Source: Nocardioides alkalitolerans DSM 16699 (GTDB lineage: Bacteria; Actinomycetota; Actinomycetes; Propionibacteriales; Nocardioidaceae). From it: a stretch of 64,000 nucleotides of DNA. The position numbers were made by a program, and so were the translations under genes. The stretch is from assembly GCF_000426525.1 (NCBI RefSeq), contig NZ_KE384533.1, positions 1,316,938 to 1,380,937 on the forward strand. The letters run 5' to 3'. This document shows positions 36,842 to 45,665 of this stretch, piece by piece. Numbering within the stretch: the first letter of the stretch is position 1; each line of letters starts with the position of its first letter. The notes below the pieces were generated by a model. The model made no database searches. It was not told the origin of the DNA and worked only from the letters and a program-made list of their open reading frames with translations.

Positions 36842-39800
36842 TCACACGTTGCGCCGGTACTGCCCGCCCACCTCGAAGAACGCCTCGGTCACCTGCTGCA
36901 GCGTGCACACCCGGGCGGCGTCCATGAGCACGGCGAAGACGTTCTCGCCGGAGGTCGCCGCGGCCTTGAGCCGGGCGATCGCCTCGGTGGCCTCCTCGCG
37001 GTGGGCCTCCTTGAACGCCGAGACCCGGTCGAGCTGCGACTGCTTCTCGGTCTCGGTCGCCCGGGCCAGCTCGACCGTCTGCGGGGTGCCGTCGTCGGCG
37101 TCCTTGCGACGGAACGTGTTCACCCCGACGATCGGCAGCGAGCCGTCGTGCTTGCGGTGCTCGTAGAGCATCGACTCGTCCTGGATCCGGCCGCGCTGGT
37201 AGCCCGTCTCCATCGCGCCGAGCACGCCGCCGCGCTCGCTGATGCGGTCGAACTCGGTGAGCACGGCCTCCTCGACCAGGTCGGTGAGCTGGTCGATGAC
37301 GAACGAGCCCTGGAGCGGGTTCTCGTTCATCGCCAGCCCCCACTCGCGGTTGATGACGAGCTGGATGGCGAGCGCGCGCCGTACCGACTCGGTGCTCGGC
37401 GTCGTGACGGCCTCGTCGTACGCGTTGGTGTGCAGGCTGTTGGCGTTGTCGTAGATCGCGATGAGCGCCTGCAGCGTGGTGCGGATGTCGTTGAAGTCCA
37501 TCTCCTGCGCGTGCAGCGACCGGCCGGAGGTCTGCACGTGGTACTTCAGCTTCTGGCTGCGCTCGCCGGCGCCGTACTTCTCCTTCATGGCGACCGCCCA
37601 GATGCGGCGGGCGACGCGGCCGATCACGGAGTACTCCGGGTCCATGCCGTTGGAGAAGAAGAACGACAGGTTGGGCGCGAAGTCGTCGATGTCCATGCCG
37701 CGCGCGAGGTAGGACTCGACGTAGGTGAACCCGTTCGCCAGCGTGAACGCGAGCTGGCTGATGGGGTTCGCCCCGGCCTCGGCGATGTGGTAGCCGGAGA
37801 TGGAGACCGAGTAGAAGTTGCGCACCTTGTTCTCGATGAACCACTGCTGGATGTCGCCCATCATCCGCAGGCTGAACTCGGTGGAGAACAGGCAGGTGTT
37901 CTGGCCCTGGTCCTCCTTGAGGATGTCGGCCTGCACCGTGCCGCGCACGTTCGCCACCGCGTGGGCGGCCAGCATGGCGGCCTCCTCGCCGCTCGGCTCG
38001 CGGCTCTCGCGCTCGCGGAAGGCGTCCATCTGCTGGTCGATGACGGTGTTGAGGAAGAAGGCCAGCACCGTGGGCGCCGGGCCGTTGATCGTCATCGAGA
38101 CGCTCGTCGTGGGCGAGGTCAGGTCGAACCCGTCGTACAGCACCCGCATGTCGTCGAGCGTCGCGACGCTCACGCCCGAAGTGCCGACCTTGCCGTAGAT
38201 GTCGGGGCGCTCGTCGGGGTCGCGGCCGTAGAGCGTCACCGAGTCGAACGCCGTCGAGAGGCGGGTCGCCGGCTGGTCCTCGCTGAGCAGCTTGAACCGG
38301 CGGTTGGTGCGGAACGGGTCGCCCTCGCCGGCGAACATGCGGGCCGGGTCCTCGCTGTCGCGCTTGAACGGGAAGACGCCGGCCGTGAACGGGAACATGC
38401 CCGGGAGGTTCTCGTTGCGCCAGAAGCGCACGAGCGCCCCCACCTCGTCGTGGGACGGCAGCGCGACGCGGGGGATCTTGTTGCCGCTCAGCGACTCCTT
38501 CGTCAGCTGCGTGACGATCTCCTTGTCGCGCACCCTCACGACCTGCTCGTCGCCCGAGTACGACGCGACGACCTCCGGCCAGCCCTCGATCTGGTCGACC
38601 AGGGCGCGGGGGAGGTCGGTGCGGGCGTCGTCGAGCAGCGCGTCGAGCGCGGAGGCGTCGCCGCCCGCGGCGTCGAGCTCGCGGCGCACCTGCTCGAGCC
38701 GGTCGGTACGGCGCGCCGCGTCGACCAGGCGGGCGGTCTCGGCGTGGTAGTCGCGCACGGTCTGGGTGATCTCGGCGAGGTAGCGCGTGCGCTCGGCGGG
38801 CAGCACCTGCCGGATGCGGGTCGACTGCTTGCCCGCGACCGGGGCGAGGGTGCCCTCCTGGACGGCCAGGCCGTGCTCGACCAGGTGGTCGCGCAGGAAC
38901 TGGTAGAGCGCGGTGACGCCGTCGTCGTCGAAGGTGGCGGCCGAGGTGCCGAAGACCGGCATCGTGTCGGGCTGCTGGCCGAAGGCCTCACGGTTGCGCA
39001 CCAGCTGGCGGCCGACGTCGCGCATCGCGTCCTCGGCCCCGCGGCGCTCGAACTTGTTGATCGCCACCGCGTCGGCGAAGTCGAGCATGTCGATCTTCTC
39101 GAGCTGGCTCGCGGCGCCGAACTCGGGCGTCATCACGTAGAGGCTCGTGTCGACGAACGGCACGACGGCCGCGTCGCCCTGCCCGATGCCCGGGGTCTCG
39201 ACGACCACGAGGTCGAAGCCGGCCGCCTTGACGCAGGTGATGACGTCGGCCAAGTGGTCGGGCAGCTCGTGGGCGCCGCGCGTCGCGAGGCTGCGGAAGA
39301 ACACCCGGTCGCGGTCCAGCCCGGCGCCGCCGAGGTCGAGGCTGTTCATGCGGATGCGGTCGCCCAGCAGGGCGCCGCCGCCCTTGCGGCGCGTCGGGTC
39401 GACGGCGATCACGGCCACCCGCAGCTTGTCCTGCTGGTCGACGCGCAGGCGTCGGACGAGCTCGTCGGTGAGGCTCGACTTGCCCGAGCCGCCGGTGCCG
39501 GTGATGCCCAGGACGGGGACGACGCGGCCCGTCGTCGCCTCGCGCAACCGCGTCAGGGTCGTCTCGTCGAGGGCACCGAGCTCGGCGCCGGTGATGGCCC
39601 GGGCCAGCGCGCCGCGGTCGCCCGCCACGACCTCGTCGGCCGCCACGGCGCGGGTCTCCCAGAGGTTGGTGTCGCAGGCCTCGACGACCGTGTTGATCAT
39701 GCCGGCGAGGCCGAGGCGCTGGCCGTCCTCCGGCGAGAAGATGGTGACGCCGCTGCCGCGCAGCCGGGTGATCTCGTCGGCGACGATCACGCCGCCGCCG

Positions 39801-40105
39801 CCCCCGACCACCTGGATGTGCTGGGCGCCGCGCTCGGCGAGCAGCTGCACGAGGTACTCGAAGTACTCGACGTGGCCGCCCTGGTACGACGACACGGCGA
39901 TGCCCTGCACGTCCTCCTCGATCGCCGTCTCGACGATCTCGGCGACCGAGCGGTTGTGGCCGAGGTGGATCACCTCGCAGCCCTGGCCCTGGAAGATCCG
40001 CCGCATGATGTTGATCGACGCGTCGTGGCCGTCGAAGAGGCTCGACGCCGTGACCAGGCGGACGGGGTTCGTCGGCACGTGCAGCGCGGGCGGGGCATCG
40101 GGCAC
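36842..40105 (-). CDS. icmF: Fused isobutyryl-CoA mutase IcmF (methylmalonyl-CoA mutase family)
   Basis: 1087 residues from GTG 40105 (GAGGTG upstream). The order is the IcmF fusion: an N-terminal B12-binding domain with the Co-ligand His in SLFDGHDAS (H27), a MeaI-type G-protein chaperone with P-loop GITGTGGSGKSS and the ETPGIGQGD switch, then the large TIM-barrel mutase domain (FPFTAGVFPFKR, GTSGVSVATLDDM, ISGYHIAEAGANPISQ). It interconverts isobutyryl-CoA and n-butyryl-CoA (some variants act on isovaleryl/pivalyl-CoA) with adenosylcobalamin, and the G-domain guards cofactor loading. The GANPISQL segment looks like isobutyryl-type enzymes. It stands alone behind a run of palindromes. Confidence 0.95.
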   Translation of the reverse strand: MPDAPPALHVPTNPVRLVTASSLFDGHDASINIMRRIFQGQGCEVIHLGHNRSVAEIVETAIEEDVQGIAVSSYQGGHVEYFEYLVQLLAERGAQHIQVVGGGGGVIVADEITRLRGSGVTIFSPEDGQRLGLAGMINTVVEACDTNLWETRAVAADEVVAGDRGALARAITGAELGALDETTLTRLREATTGRVVPVLGITGTGGSGKSSLTDELVRRLRVDQQDKLRVAVIAVDPTRRKGGGALLGDRIRMNSLDLGGAGLDRDRVFFRSLATRGAHELPDHLADVITCVKAAGFDLVVVETPGIGQGDAAVVPFVDTSLYVMTPEFGAASQLEKIDMLDFADAVAINKFERRGAEDAMRDVGRQLVRNREAFGQQPDTMPVFGTSAATFDDDGVTALYQFLRDHLVEHGLAVQEGTLAPVAGKQSTRIRQVLPAERTRYLAEITQTVRDYHAETARLVDAARRTDRLEQVRRELDAAGGDASALDALLDDARTDLPRALVDQIEGWPEVVASYSGDEQVVRVRDKEIVTQLTKESLSGNKIPRVALPSHDEVGALVRFWRNENLPGMFPFTAGVFPFKRDSEDPARMFAGEGDPFRTNRRFKLLSEDQPATRLSTAFDSVTLYGRDPDERPDIYGKVGTSGVSVATLDDMRVLYDGFDLTSPTTSVSMTINGPAPTVLAFFLNTVIDQQMDAFRERESREPSGEEAAMLAAHAVANVRGTVQADILKEDQGQNTCLFSTEFSLRMMGDIQQWFIENKVRNFYSVSISGYHIAEAGANPISQLAFTLANGFTYVESYLARGMDIDDFAPNLSFFFSNGMDPEYSVIGRVARRIWAVAMKEKYGAGERSQKLKYHVQTSGRSLHAQEMDFNDIRTTLQALIAIYDNANSLHTNAYDEAVTTPSTESVRRALAIQLVINREWGLAMNENPLQGSFVIDQLTDLVEEAVLTEFDRISERGGVLGAMETGYQRGRIQDESMLYEHRKHDGSLPIVGVNTFRRKDADDGTPQTVELARATETEKQSQLDRVSAFKEAHREEATEAIARLKAAATSGENVFAVLMDAARVCTLQQVTEAFFEVGGQYRRNV

Positions 40106-40135
40106 GGGGCACCTCGGGGGATCGCGGAGATAGTC

Positions 40136-40169
40136 GGACGTCCTACTACTTCTCGATAGTAGGACGTCC
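40136..40169. promoter_or_regulatory. Large dyad with 13-bp perfect arms upstream of icmF
   Basis: GGACGTCCTACTA (40136-40148) pairs perfectly with TAGTAGGACGTCC (40157-40169) around an 8-nt A/T-containing centre. Each arm itself contains the palindrome GGACGTCC, so two identical 8-bp sites are centred 26 bp apart. It lies 31 bp upstream of the icmF start, overlapping the likely promoter, and is a good candidate for a repressor site. Confidence 0.6.
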
Positions 40170-40197
40170 AAGTAATTTTCGGCAACGCGCGAGGGGC

Positions 40198-40289
40198 GGC
40201 GGTTTCACCGCTCGAGCGGTTAAACCGCCTCTTTGCGCCGTGAATTCAGGGCGCAAGGTTCCAGTTTCGCCGCTCGAGCGGCGAAACTG
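40198..40289. repeat. Three abutting palindromes with 31-bp phasing
   Basis: P1 (40198-40229) is 32 bp with one mismatched pair. P2 (40233-40256) is 24 bp, with TTGCGCC/GGCGCAA arms and a TGAATTCA centre. P3 (40262-40289) is 28 bp and perfect. P1 and P3 share the core CCGCTCGAGCGG flanked by TTTC and GAAA-like arms. Centres are at 40213.5, 40244.5 and 40275.5, exactly 31 bp apart. They fill the gap between the nitroreductase stop and icmF promoter region and may act as terminators and/or protein-binding array. Confidence 0.8.
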
Positions 40290-40310
40290 CCGCGAGCCGT
40301 CGCCCCCCCG

Positions 40311-41048
40311 TTAGACCTCCACGCGCGTGACGAGCTCGTCGAGGCCCTGGCGCTCGGTGCGGTACGACGCGCTCGGGTGCTCCTCCTCGGCGTACCCGAA
40401 GGAGATGCCCACGAGCACCTGGCGGTCCTCGGGGAGGTCGAGGAGGTCCCGGAGCACGGGGGCCTGGCCGGCGAGCGCCGCCTGGGCGATGGTGGCGACG
40501 CCGCGGGCCTGGGCGGCGAGCAGGAACGACTGGACGAAGAGGCCGCAGTCGAGGGCGCCGTACGTGCCGAGCGACGCCGTCGTCGTCAGGACCACCGCGT
40601 GCGGGGCGCCGAAGAGGTCGAAGTTGCGGAGCATCTCGCGGCCCGACGCCTCCCGGTCGCCGCGCTCGACGCCGAGCGCCTCGTAGAGCTGCCAGCCCGA
40701 GACCCGGCGGCGGTCGCGGTAGACGCCCTCGTACGACGGGGGGAACGGCACGTCGGGCTCGTAGACGCCGCGGGCGATGCCGTCGGCCATGGCCGCGCGC
40801 AGCCGGTCGGTGGCCGCGCCCGTCACGAGGTGGGCGTGCCAGGGCTGGGTGTTGCACCACGAGGGGGAGCGGCCCGCGGCGAGGAGGATCTCGTCGATCG
40901 TCGCCTCCGGCACCGGGTCGGGACGGAACGCGCGGCAGCTCCAGCGCGAGGCGAGCAGGTCGTCGAGGACGGCGGGGGCGTCGGTCGTGGGTCCGGTGGT
41001 GGGGCCGGTCGCGGGGCCGGTGGTGGGGTCCGTGGTGGTCACGGCCAC
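40311..41048 (-). CDS. Nitroreductase family protein
   Basis: About 245 residues from GTG 41048 (GTG 41042 is equally possible). The FMN-binding nitroreductase fold is shown by SRWSCRAFRPDPVPEATIDE, AAGRSPSWCNTQPWHAHLV and the late GISFGYAEEEHP segment. A low-complexity Thr/Gly/Pro leader (TGPATGPTTGPTT) comes from short GC-rich repeats. Family members reduce quinones, nitro compounds or flavins with NAD(P)H. It lacks the BluB signature, so I do not link it to B12 synthesis. The MptB gene runs divergently 100 bp away. Confidence 0.85.
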   Translation of the reverse strand: MAVTTTDPTTGPATGPTTGPTTDAPAVLDDLLASRWSCRAFRPDPVPEATIDEILLAAGRSPSWCNTQPWHAHLVTGAATDRLRAAMADGIARGVYEPDVPFPPSYEGVYRDRRRVSGWQLYEALGVERGDREASGREMLRNFDLFGAPHAVVLTTTASLGTYGALDCGLFVQSFLLAAQARGVATIAQAALAGQAPVLRDLLDLPEDRQVLVGISFGYAEEEHPSASYRTERQGLDELVTRVEV

Positions 41049-41148
41049 CGGTCTACCACGGGGTGCCCGCGCTCTCCGGGGACGACTGTTCACCGGACGG
41101 TCGGGCCCGCGTCGGGCGTCGGTGGTCGGGCGGCTCTACGTTCCGCGG

Positions 41149-42609
41149 GTGCTGACACGTGGTGTGACGGGCTCGGTCCTCGTCCTGCTCGGGGGCCTCG
41201 TCGTGTCGACCCTCCCCGCGTCGACGCCCCTGCTGCGCGCCGACCTCCTCGAGCTGCTGCGCGGCACCATGGCGGGTCGCATGCTCGGGCTCGCCGTCGT
41301 CATGGCCGGGCTGGGGCTGCTCGGCGCGGCCTGGCTGTCGCTGTGCCGCGCGGTGGCCCGCGAGGGCGACGCCGAGGCGGTCGACCTGGTCCGCTGGGCC
41401 ACCCTGCTGTGGTGCGCGCCGCTGGTGCTGGCGCCGCCGCTGTTCTCCCGCGACGGCTGGTCCTACGCCGCCCAGGGCATGCTCACCCACCTGGACGCGT
41501 CGCCGTACGACCACGGCCCGAGCGTGCTCGTGGGGCCGGTCGTCGAGGCGGTCGACCCGCGCTGGATGGAGACGATCACGCCGTACGGGCCCCTGCCCCT
41601 GGCGATCGGCGACGTCGCCGCCGGGCTGACGGGCAACCCGTGGGTGCTCGTCGTGGTGCACCGCCTGGCCGCGCTGGTCGGGCTCGCGCTGCTCGCGTGG
41701 GCCGTGCCGCGGATGGCGTCCTGGGCCGGCGTGAACCCCGCGCTCGCGACCGCGCTGACCGTCGCGTCGCCGCTGATGATGGCCAACGGGGTCGCCGGCC
41801 TCCACAACGACCTGCTGATGGTGGGCCTGATGGCAGCCGCGCTCGTGGTGGCCGCCGAGCGCGGGTGGCTGGCCGGGGCGGTGCTCGGCGGGCTGGCGGC
41901 GGCGGTCAAGGCGCCCGGGGGGCTCGTGTGCATCGCCGTCGCCCTCGTGACGCTGCCGGTCGCGGCGTCGCTGGCGGTGCGCGTACGGCGCCTCGCGGCC
42001 GTCGCGGTGGCCTCGCTCGGCACCCTCGTCACGCTGGGTGTCGCGTGGGGGGTCGGGTTCGGGTGGGTGGCGGCGCTCGCCGTGCCCGGCAGCGTGAACA
42101 CCCCGCTGTCGCTCACGACGATCGTCGGGGGCGTGGTCGACGACGTCGCGCAGACGGTGGGCCTCGGCACGGCGGACGCCACGTTCCTCGCGCTCGTGCG
42201 CCTGCTCGGCAACGTCGCCGCGCTCGGGTTCGCGGCCTGGGTCGCGCTGCGCTGGCCGACCGGCAACCGGGAGCGGGCCGTGGCGGCGACGGCCGCCGTC
42301 ATGGGCGTGCTCGTGGTGCTGAGCCCGGTGGTGCACCTCTGGTACTTCCTCTGGCCCGCCCCGTTCCTCGCGGCGCTGCGGCTGCACCGGGTGGGTGCCG
42401 TCGGGTTCGTGGCCGCGTCGGTCGTCACGGGGGTCGTGGCCCCGCTCGACTCGTCGCTGCACGGCGCCTACCTGGCGATCGTCATGGGCAGCATGATCGC
42501 CACCGGGCTCGTGGCCGTGCTGCTGCTGACGCGACGGTCGCGGGCCCGGGTGGAGCGGATCGTGGCCCACGACTGGCTGGCGACGCCGCCGGTCGTGCGC
42601 CGGACCTGA
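41149..42609 (+). CDS. mptB: Polyprenol-phosphomannose-dependent alpha-1,6-mannosyltransferase (MptB-like)
   Basis: About 486 residues with a probable GTG start at 41149 (41164 is an alternative). It has a dozen or so hydrophobic helices with the GT-C catalytic loop after the first helices (FSRDGWSYAAQGMLTHLDAS and DPRWMETITPYGPLPLAIGD). These match MptB, which uses polyprenyl-phosphate mannose outside the membrane to build the alpha-1,6-mannan core of lipomannan in mycobacteria and corynebacteria; related genes occur across actinobacteria for cell-surface mannans. It ends 1 bp from the convergent ABM-fold gene. Confidence 0.82.
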   Translation: MLTRGVTGSVLVLLGGLVVSTLPASTPLLRADLLELLRGTMAGRMLGLAVVMAGLGLLGAAWLSLCRAVAREGDAEAVDLVRWATLLWCAPLVLAPPLFSRDGWSYAAQGMLTHLDASPYDHGPSVLVGPVVEAVDPRWMETITPYGPLPLAIGDVAAGLTGNPWVLVVVHRLAALVGLALLAWAVPRMASWAGVNPALATALTVASPLMMANGVAGLHNDLLMVGLMAAALVVAAERGWLAGAVLGGLAAAVKAPGGLVCIAVALVTLPVAASLAVRVRRLAAVAVASLGTLVTLGVAWGVGFGWVAALAVPGSVNTPLSLTTIVGGVVDDVAQTVGLGTADATFLALVRLLGNVAALGFAAWVALRWPTGNRERAVAATAAVMGVLVVLSPVVHLWYFLWPAPFLAALRLHRVGAVGFVAASVVTGVVAPLDSSLHGAYLAIVMGSMIATGLVAVLLLTRRSRARVERIVAHDWLATPPVVRRT

Positions 42610-42610
42610 C

Positions 42611-42928
42611 CTACTCGACCGCGAGCTCCCCGAGCTCCGACCAGCCGTCGACGTTGGTGTTGACGATGCGCGGGGTCTCCACGAGGTACGGCGGCAGCTC
42701 GGCCTGGGCCTGCTTGAAGTGGGCGCCGTTGACGTGGGCGCCGGCCGCGTCGTCGTCGGCGAAGGCCTCGAGCAGCACGTACTCCTGCGGGTCGTCGACG
42801 CTGCGCGACCAGTCGAACCAGTGGTTGCCGGGCTCGGCGCGGGTGGCCTCCGTGAACGACCTCGAGATCGAGATCCAGTCGTCGGCGTGCTCGGGCTTCA
42901 CGCGGAACCGGGCGACGATGAAGATCAT
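42611..42928 (-). CDS. Antibiotic biosynthesis monooxygenase (ABM) fold protein
   Basis: 105 residues in the ferredoxin-like dimeric alpha/beta fold: MIFIVARFRVKPEHADDWIS, the FDWSRSVDDPQEYVLLEAFA strand-helix unit and GAHVNGAHFKQAQAEL. Family members are small cofactor-free quinol monooxygenases or haem-related enzymes. It lies directly downstream of the GAF/Fis regulator gene on the same strand (46 bp), so it may belong to that regulon. Confidence 0.85.
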   Translation of the reverse strand: MIFIVARFRVKPEHADDWISISRSFTEATRAEPGNHWFDWSRSVDDPQEYVLLEAFADDDAAGAHVNGAHFKQAQAELPPYLVETPRIVNTNVDGWSELGELAVE

Positions 42929-42974
42929 GCTGCTGTCCTCCTGCGGTGGTGGATGGGATGGATCGGGTGCTCGG

Positions 42975-44501
42975 TCAGGATGCCCCAGGGGTGGGGATCC
43001 GGAAGTGCGCGAGCCGGCGGTAGAGGGTGGCGCGGCTGATGCCGAGGTCCTCCGCCGCGCTCGTCACCGAGGCGCCGGGACGGTGCACCGCGCGCACGAT
43101 CTCGTCGCGCTCGACGAGCTCGATGCGGCTGAGGTGGCGCCCGCTGCCGGCGACGACCTCGGGCGGCAGGTGGTGGAGGTCGATGAGGTCGGTCTGCAGC
43201 GCGGCCTGACGCACCACCCGCTCGAGCTGCCGCACGTTGCCCGGCCAGTCGGCGGCGCGCAGGGCGCGCTCGGCGGCCGGGGTGAGGGGGATGTCGCGAC
43301 CGCGGGCCCGGCGGGCGGCGCACTCCGCGAGCGGCAGCACGTCGTCGGGCCGGTCGCGCAGCGACGGCACGTGCACGACGGTCTCGACGAGGTCCGACAG
43401 CTCCGACGGCACGTCCTCGAGCCGCTCCGCGGTGACCGTCCAGACCGGGCCGTCGGTGGTGGTGCGGGCCGCGTCGATGATGCCGCGCAGGCGACGGGCG
43501 GCGCCCTGCGGCAGCGTGTCGACGTCGCCGATCACCACCGCTGTGCCGGGCTTGCCCAGCTCGGGGGTCCACAACGACAGCCAGGCGTCGACGTCGGCGG
43601 GCTCGGGAGCGGTGGCGGAGAGGATGCGGTCGCGGGGCGACGTACGACGCCGGGCCAGCGCGAGCAGGGTGGAGCGACCCGTGCCGCCCTCGCCCACCGC
43701 GGCGACGACGCGGCCCTCGCCGACCGCGCGCTCGGCCTGCGCCAGGGCCTGGCTCCACGCGGGGCCGAGCGACCACATCGCGCCGCCCTCGGCGGGTCGG
43801 GGTGCCTCGACGCGGAAGACCTGGCCGCGCGCGCCCCGCGTCGTACGACGCCCCGACGCCCCCGCGAGCCCGCCGGGACCGCCCGCGCGGGCCGCCATCA
43901 GGGCCTGCGTGGTGCCGGCCGCCGACTGGGCGAGGGCGAGCAGGAGGTGGGTGGAGGAGCGGGACCAGGTGGTGAGGTTGACCGAGCCCTCGAGGCGTCC
44001 GGTGCGGGGGTCGAGCACCGGCACGGCGGCGCACGTGTAGCCGCAGAGGCTGGCGCTGTAGTGCTGGTCGGCGTGCACGAGCGTCGGCACCCGGTCGGCC
44101 AGCGCGAGCCCGAGCCCGTTGGTGCCGGCCTCCCGCTCGGAGTAGCCGAAGCCCGGCGCCAGGTGGACCTTGTCGAGCGCCCGGAGCAGGGCGTGGTCGC
44201 CCGAGAAGCGGTTGAGCACGAGGCCGTCGGCATCGGTGAGCATGAGGCTGAGCGGCTCGTCGACGAGGGTCTCGGAGAGACCGGAGAGCACCTCGTGACC
44301 GCAGCGCAGGAAGAGCGAGTCGTCGTGCACGGTGCCGCTGAAGACCGGCTCGACGGTGTCGACCGAGACGCCGTAGTCCTCGCTGCGCTGCCACGACGCG
44401 AGCACCCGCGGCGACACGGCGGGGCCTCCGTCGGCCTGGCCGCGCTGCTCCGCGGCGTACCGGAGCGCCCGTTCGGGCACCTGTCCGTCCATGTGAGCCA
44501 C
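42975..44501 (-). CDS. GAF-AAA-Fis transcriptional regulator (AcoR/MimR-like)
   Basis: 508 residues. A GAF-type sensory region covers about 60-200 (LSLMLTDADGLVLNRFSG, FGYSEREAGTNGLGLALADR). A reduced AAA domain has Walker A VGEGGTGRS (to S277) and a Walker B-like VVIGDVDTLP. A Fis-type helix-turn-helix closes the protein (SVTSAAEDLGISRATLYRRL). The sigma-54-contacting GAFTGA loop is absent, as expected in actinobacteria, which lack sigma-54. It resembles MimR, the activator of the binuclear iron monooxygenase genes in mycobacteria. It is divergent from amidohydrolase-DUF59-alcohol dehydrogenase genes, with a dyad between them. Confidence 0.85.
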   Translation of the reverse strand: MAHMDGQVPERALRYAAEQRGQADGGPAVSPRVLASWQRSEDYGVSVDTVEPVFSGTVHDDSLFLRCGHEVLSGLSETLVDEPLSLMLTDADGLVLNRFSGDHALLRALDKVHLAPGFGYSEREAGTNGLGLALADRVPTLVHADQHYSASLCGYTCAAVPVLDPRTGRLEGSVNLTTWSRSSTHLLLALAQSAAGTTQALMAARAGGPGGLAGASGRRTTRGARGQVFRVEAPRPAEGGAMWSLGPAWSQALAQAERAVGEGRVVAAVGEGGTGRSTLLALARRRTSPRDRILSATAPEPADVDAWLSLWTPELGKPGTAVVIGDVDTLPQGAARRLRGIIDAARTTTDGPVWTVTAERLEDVPSELSDLVETVVHVPSLRDRPDDVLPLAECAARRARGRDIPLTPAAERALRAADWPGNVRQLERVVRQAALQTDLIDLHHLPPEVVAGSGRHLSRIELVERDEIVRAVHRPGASVTSAAEDLGISRATLYRRLAHFRIPTPGAS

Positions 44502-44535
44502 GTTACAAGCGCGCTCGGCGACGGGCGTGGGGTCG

Positions 44536-44554
44536 CCGTCTCAAATTGAGACGG
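44536..44554. promoter_or_regulatory. 19-bp perfect dyad, candidate activator site
   Basis: CCGTCTCAA-A-TTGAGACGG has 9-bp arms around one base. It lies 83 bp upstream of the amidohydrolase ATG and 35 bp from the regulator's own start, where a Fis-type activator such as the adjacent MimR-like protein would bind. Binding by that protein is inferred. Confidence 0.65.
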
Positions 44555-44636
44555 GCGCGGCCCCCGTCGAGGGGGTCCGCGTTCCTACCGTCGTCCTCGA
44601 GGCCGTGACCCACGTCACGGCGGGACGGAGACCTCC

Positions 44637-45665
44637 ATGTACACCAAGAACGGCGAGAGCTACTTCATCGTGGACGCCCACGTGGCCCTGTGGGACGCGC
44701 GACCGGAGAACCAGCGGAACATCCACGGCAAGCAGTTCATCGACTGCTTCTACGACTACCACCGCAACCTCTCGCCGGAGAGCGAGGTGTGGCCCTACGA
44801 GGAGTACCTCTACTACGGCGGCGAGCGCCTCATGCACGACCTGTTCGAGGTCGGGTACGTCGACCACGCGATCTTCCAGCCGGCGCACCTCGGCGAGTTC
44901 TACACCACCGGGTTCGCGCAGACCGAGGAGACCTGGGCGCTCACCCAGGCCCACCCCGACAAGCTGACCATGAACCACCGCTTCGACCCCCGCGACGGCG
45001 AGGCCGGCCTCGACCGCCTGCGGCTCGACCACGAGCGCTTCGGCCTCAAGGGCGTCAAGCTCTACACCGCCGAGTGGCACGGCGACTCGCGCGGCTACAA
45101 GCTCGACGACCCGTGGTGCCGGAAGTACCTCGAGGAGTGCCTCGCGCTCGGCATCAAGAACGTCCACATCCACAAGGGCCCCACGATCCGCCCCCTCGAC
45201 CGCGACGCCTTCGACGTCGCGGACGTCGACAAGGTCGCCACCGACTACACCGACCTCAACTTCGTCGTCGAGCACTGCGGCCTGCCGCGTCTGGAGGACT
45301 TCTGCTGGATCGCCACCCAGGAGCCCAACGTGCACGCCGGCCTTGCGGTCGCGATCCCGTTCATGCACACCCGCCCGCGCTACTTCGCGCAGATCATCGG
45401 CGAGCTCCTCTACTGGCTCGACGAGAACCGCATCCAGTTCTCCTCCGACTACGGCCTGTGGACCCCGAAGTGGCTGGTCGAGACCTTCGTCGACTTCCAG
45501 ATCCCCGAGGACATGCAGGGCGAGTACGCCCCGATCACCACCGAGCAGCGCAAGAAGATCCTCGGCCTCAACGCCGCGGCGATGTACGACATCCCCGTGC
45601 CCGAGGAGCTCCAGGTCGTGCCCGCCGGCACGGACGCGCCCGTCGAGGCCACGGCGGTGGCGTGA
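44637..45665 (+). CDS. Amidohydrolase family protein of propane/phenol-type monooxygenase clusters
   Basis: 342 residues. The N-terminus MYTKNGESYFIVDAHVALWD with the DAHVxxWD metal-site variant is followed by PENQRNIHGKQFIDCFYDYH, KNVHIHKGPT, VEHCGLPR and SSDYGLW. This close set is the TIM-barrel amidohydrolase encoded beside prmABCD/mimABCD diiron monooxygenases in Rhodococcus, Gordonia and Mycobacterium. Its substrate is unknown and it may aid maturation or metabolism of the monooxygenase product. It is the first gene of a three-gene operon and shares one base with the next start. Confidence 0.85.
   Translation: MYTKNGESYFIVDAHVALWDARPENQRNIHGKQFIDCFYDYHRNLSPESEVWPYEEYLYYGGERLMHDLFEVGYVDHAIFQPAHLGEFYTTGFAQTEETWALTQAHPDKLTMNHRFDPRDGEAGLDRLRLDHERFGLKGVKLYTAEWHGDSRGYKLDDPWCRKYLEECLALGIKNVHIHKGPTIRPLDRDAFDVADVDKVATDYTDLNFVVEHCGLPRLEDFCWIATQEPNVHAGLAVAIPFMHTRPRYFAQIIGELLYWLDENRIQFSSDYGLWTPKWLVETFVDFQIPEDMQGEYAPITTEQRKKILGLNAAAMYDIPVPEELQVVPAGTDAPVEATAVA

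Noticed and set aside
40311..41048. BluB (DMB synthase) linked to nearby B12-dependent IcmF
   Set aside because: The sequence lacks the BluB-specific N-terminal and lid motifs and looks like a general nitroreductase; the gene is separated from icmF by hairpins.
42975..44501. Sigma-54-dependent activator with -24/-12 promoter targets
   Set aside because: The AAA domain lacks GAFTGA, no GG-N10-GC promoter pair was evident upstream of the divergent genes, and actinobacteria do not encode sigma-54.
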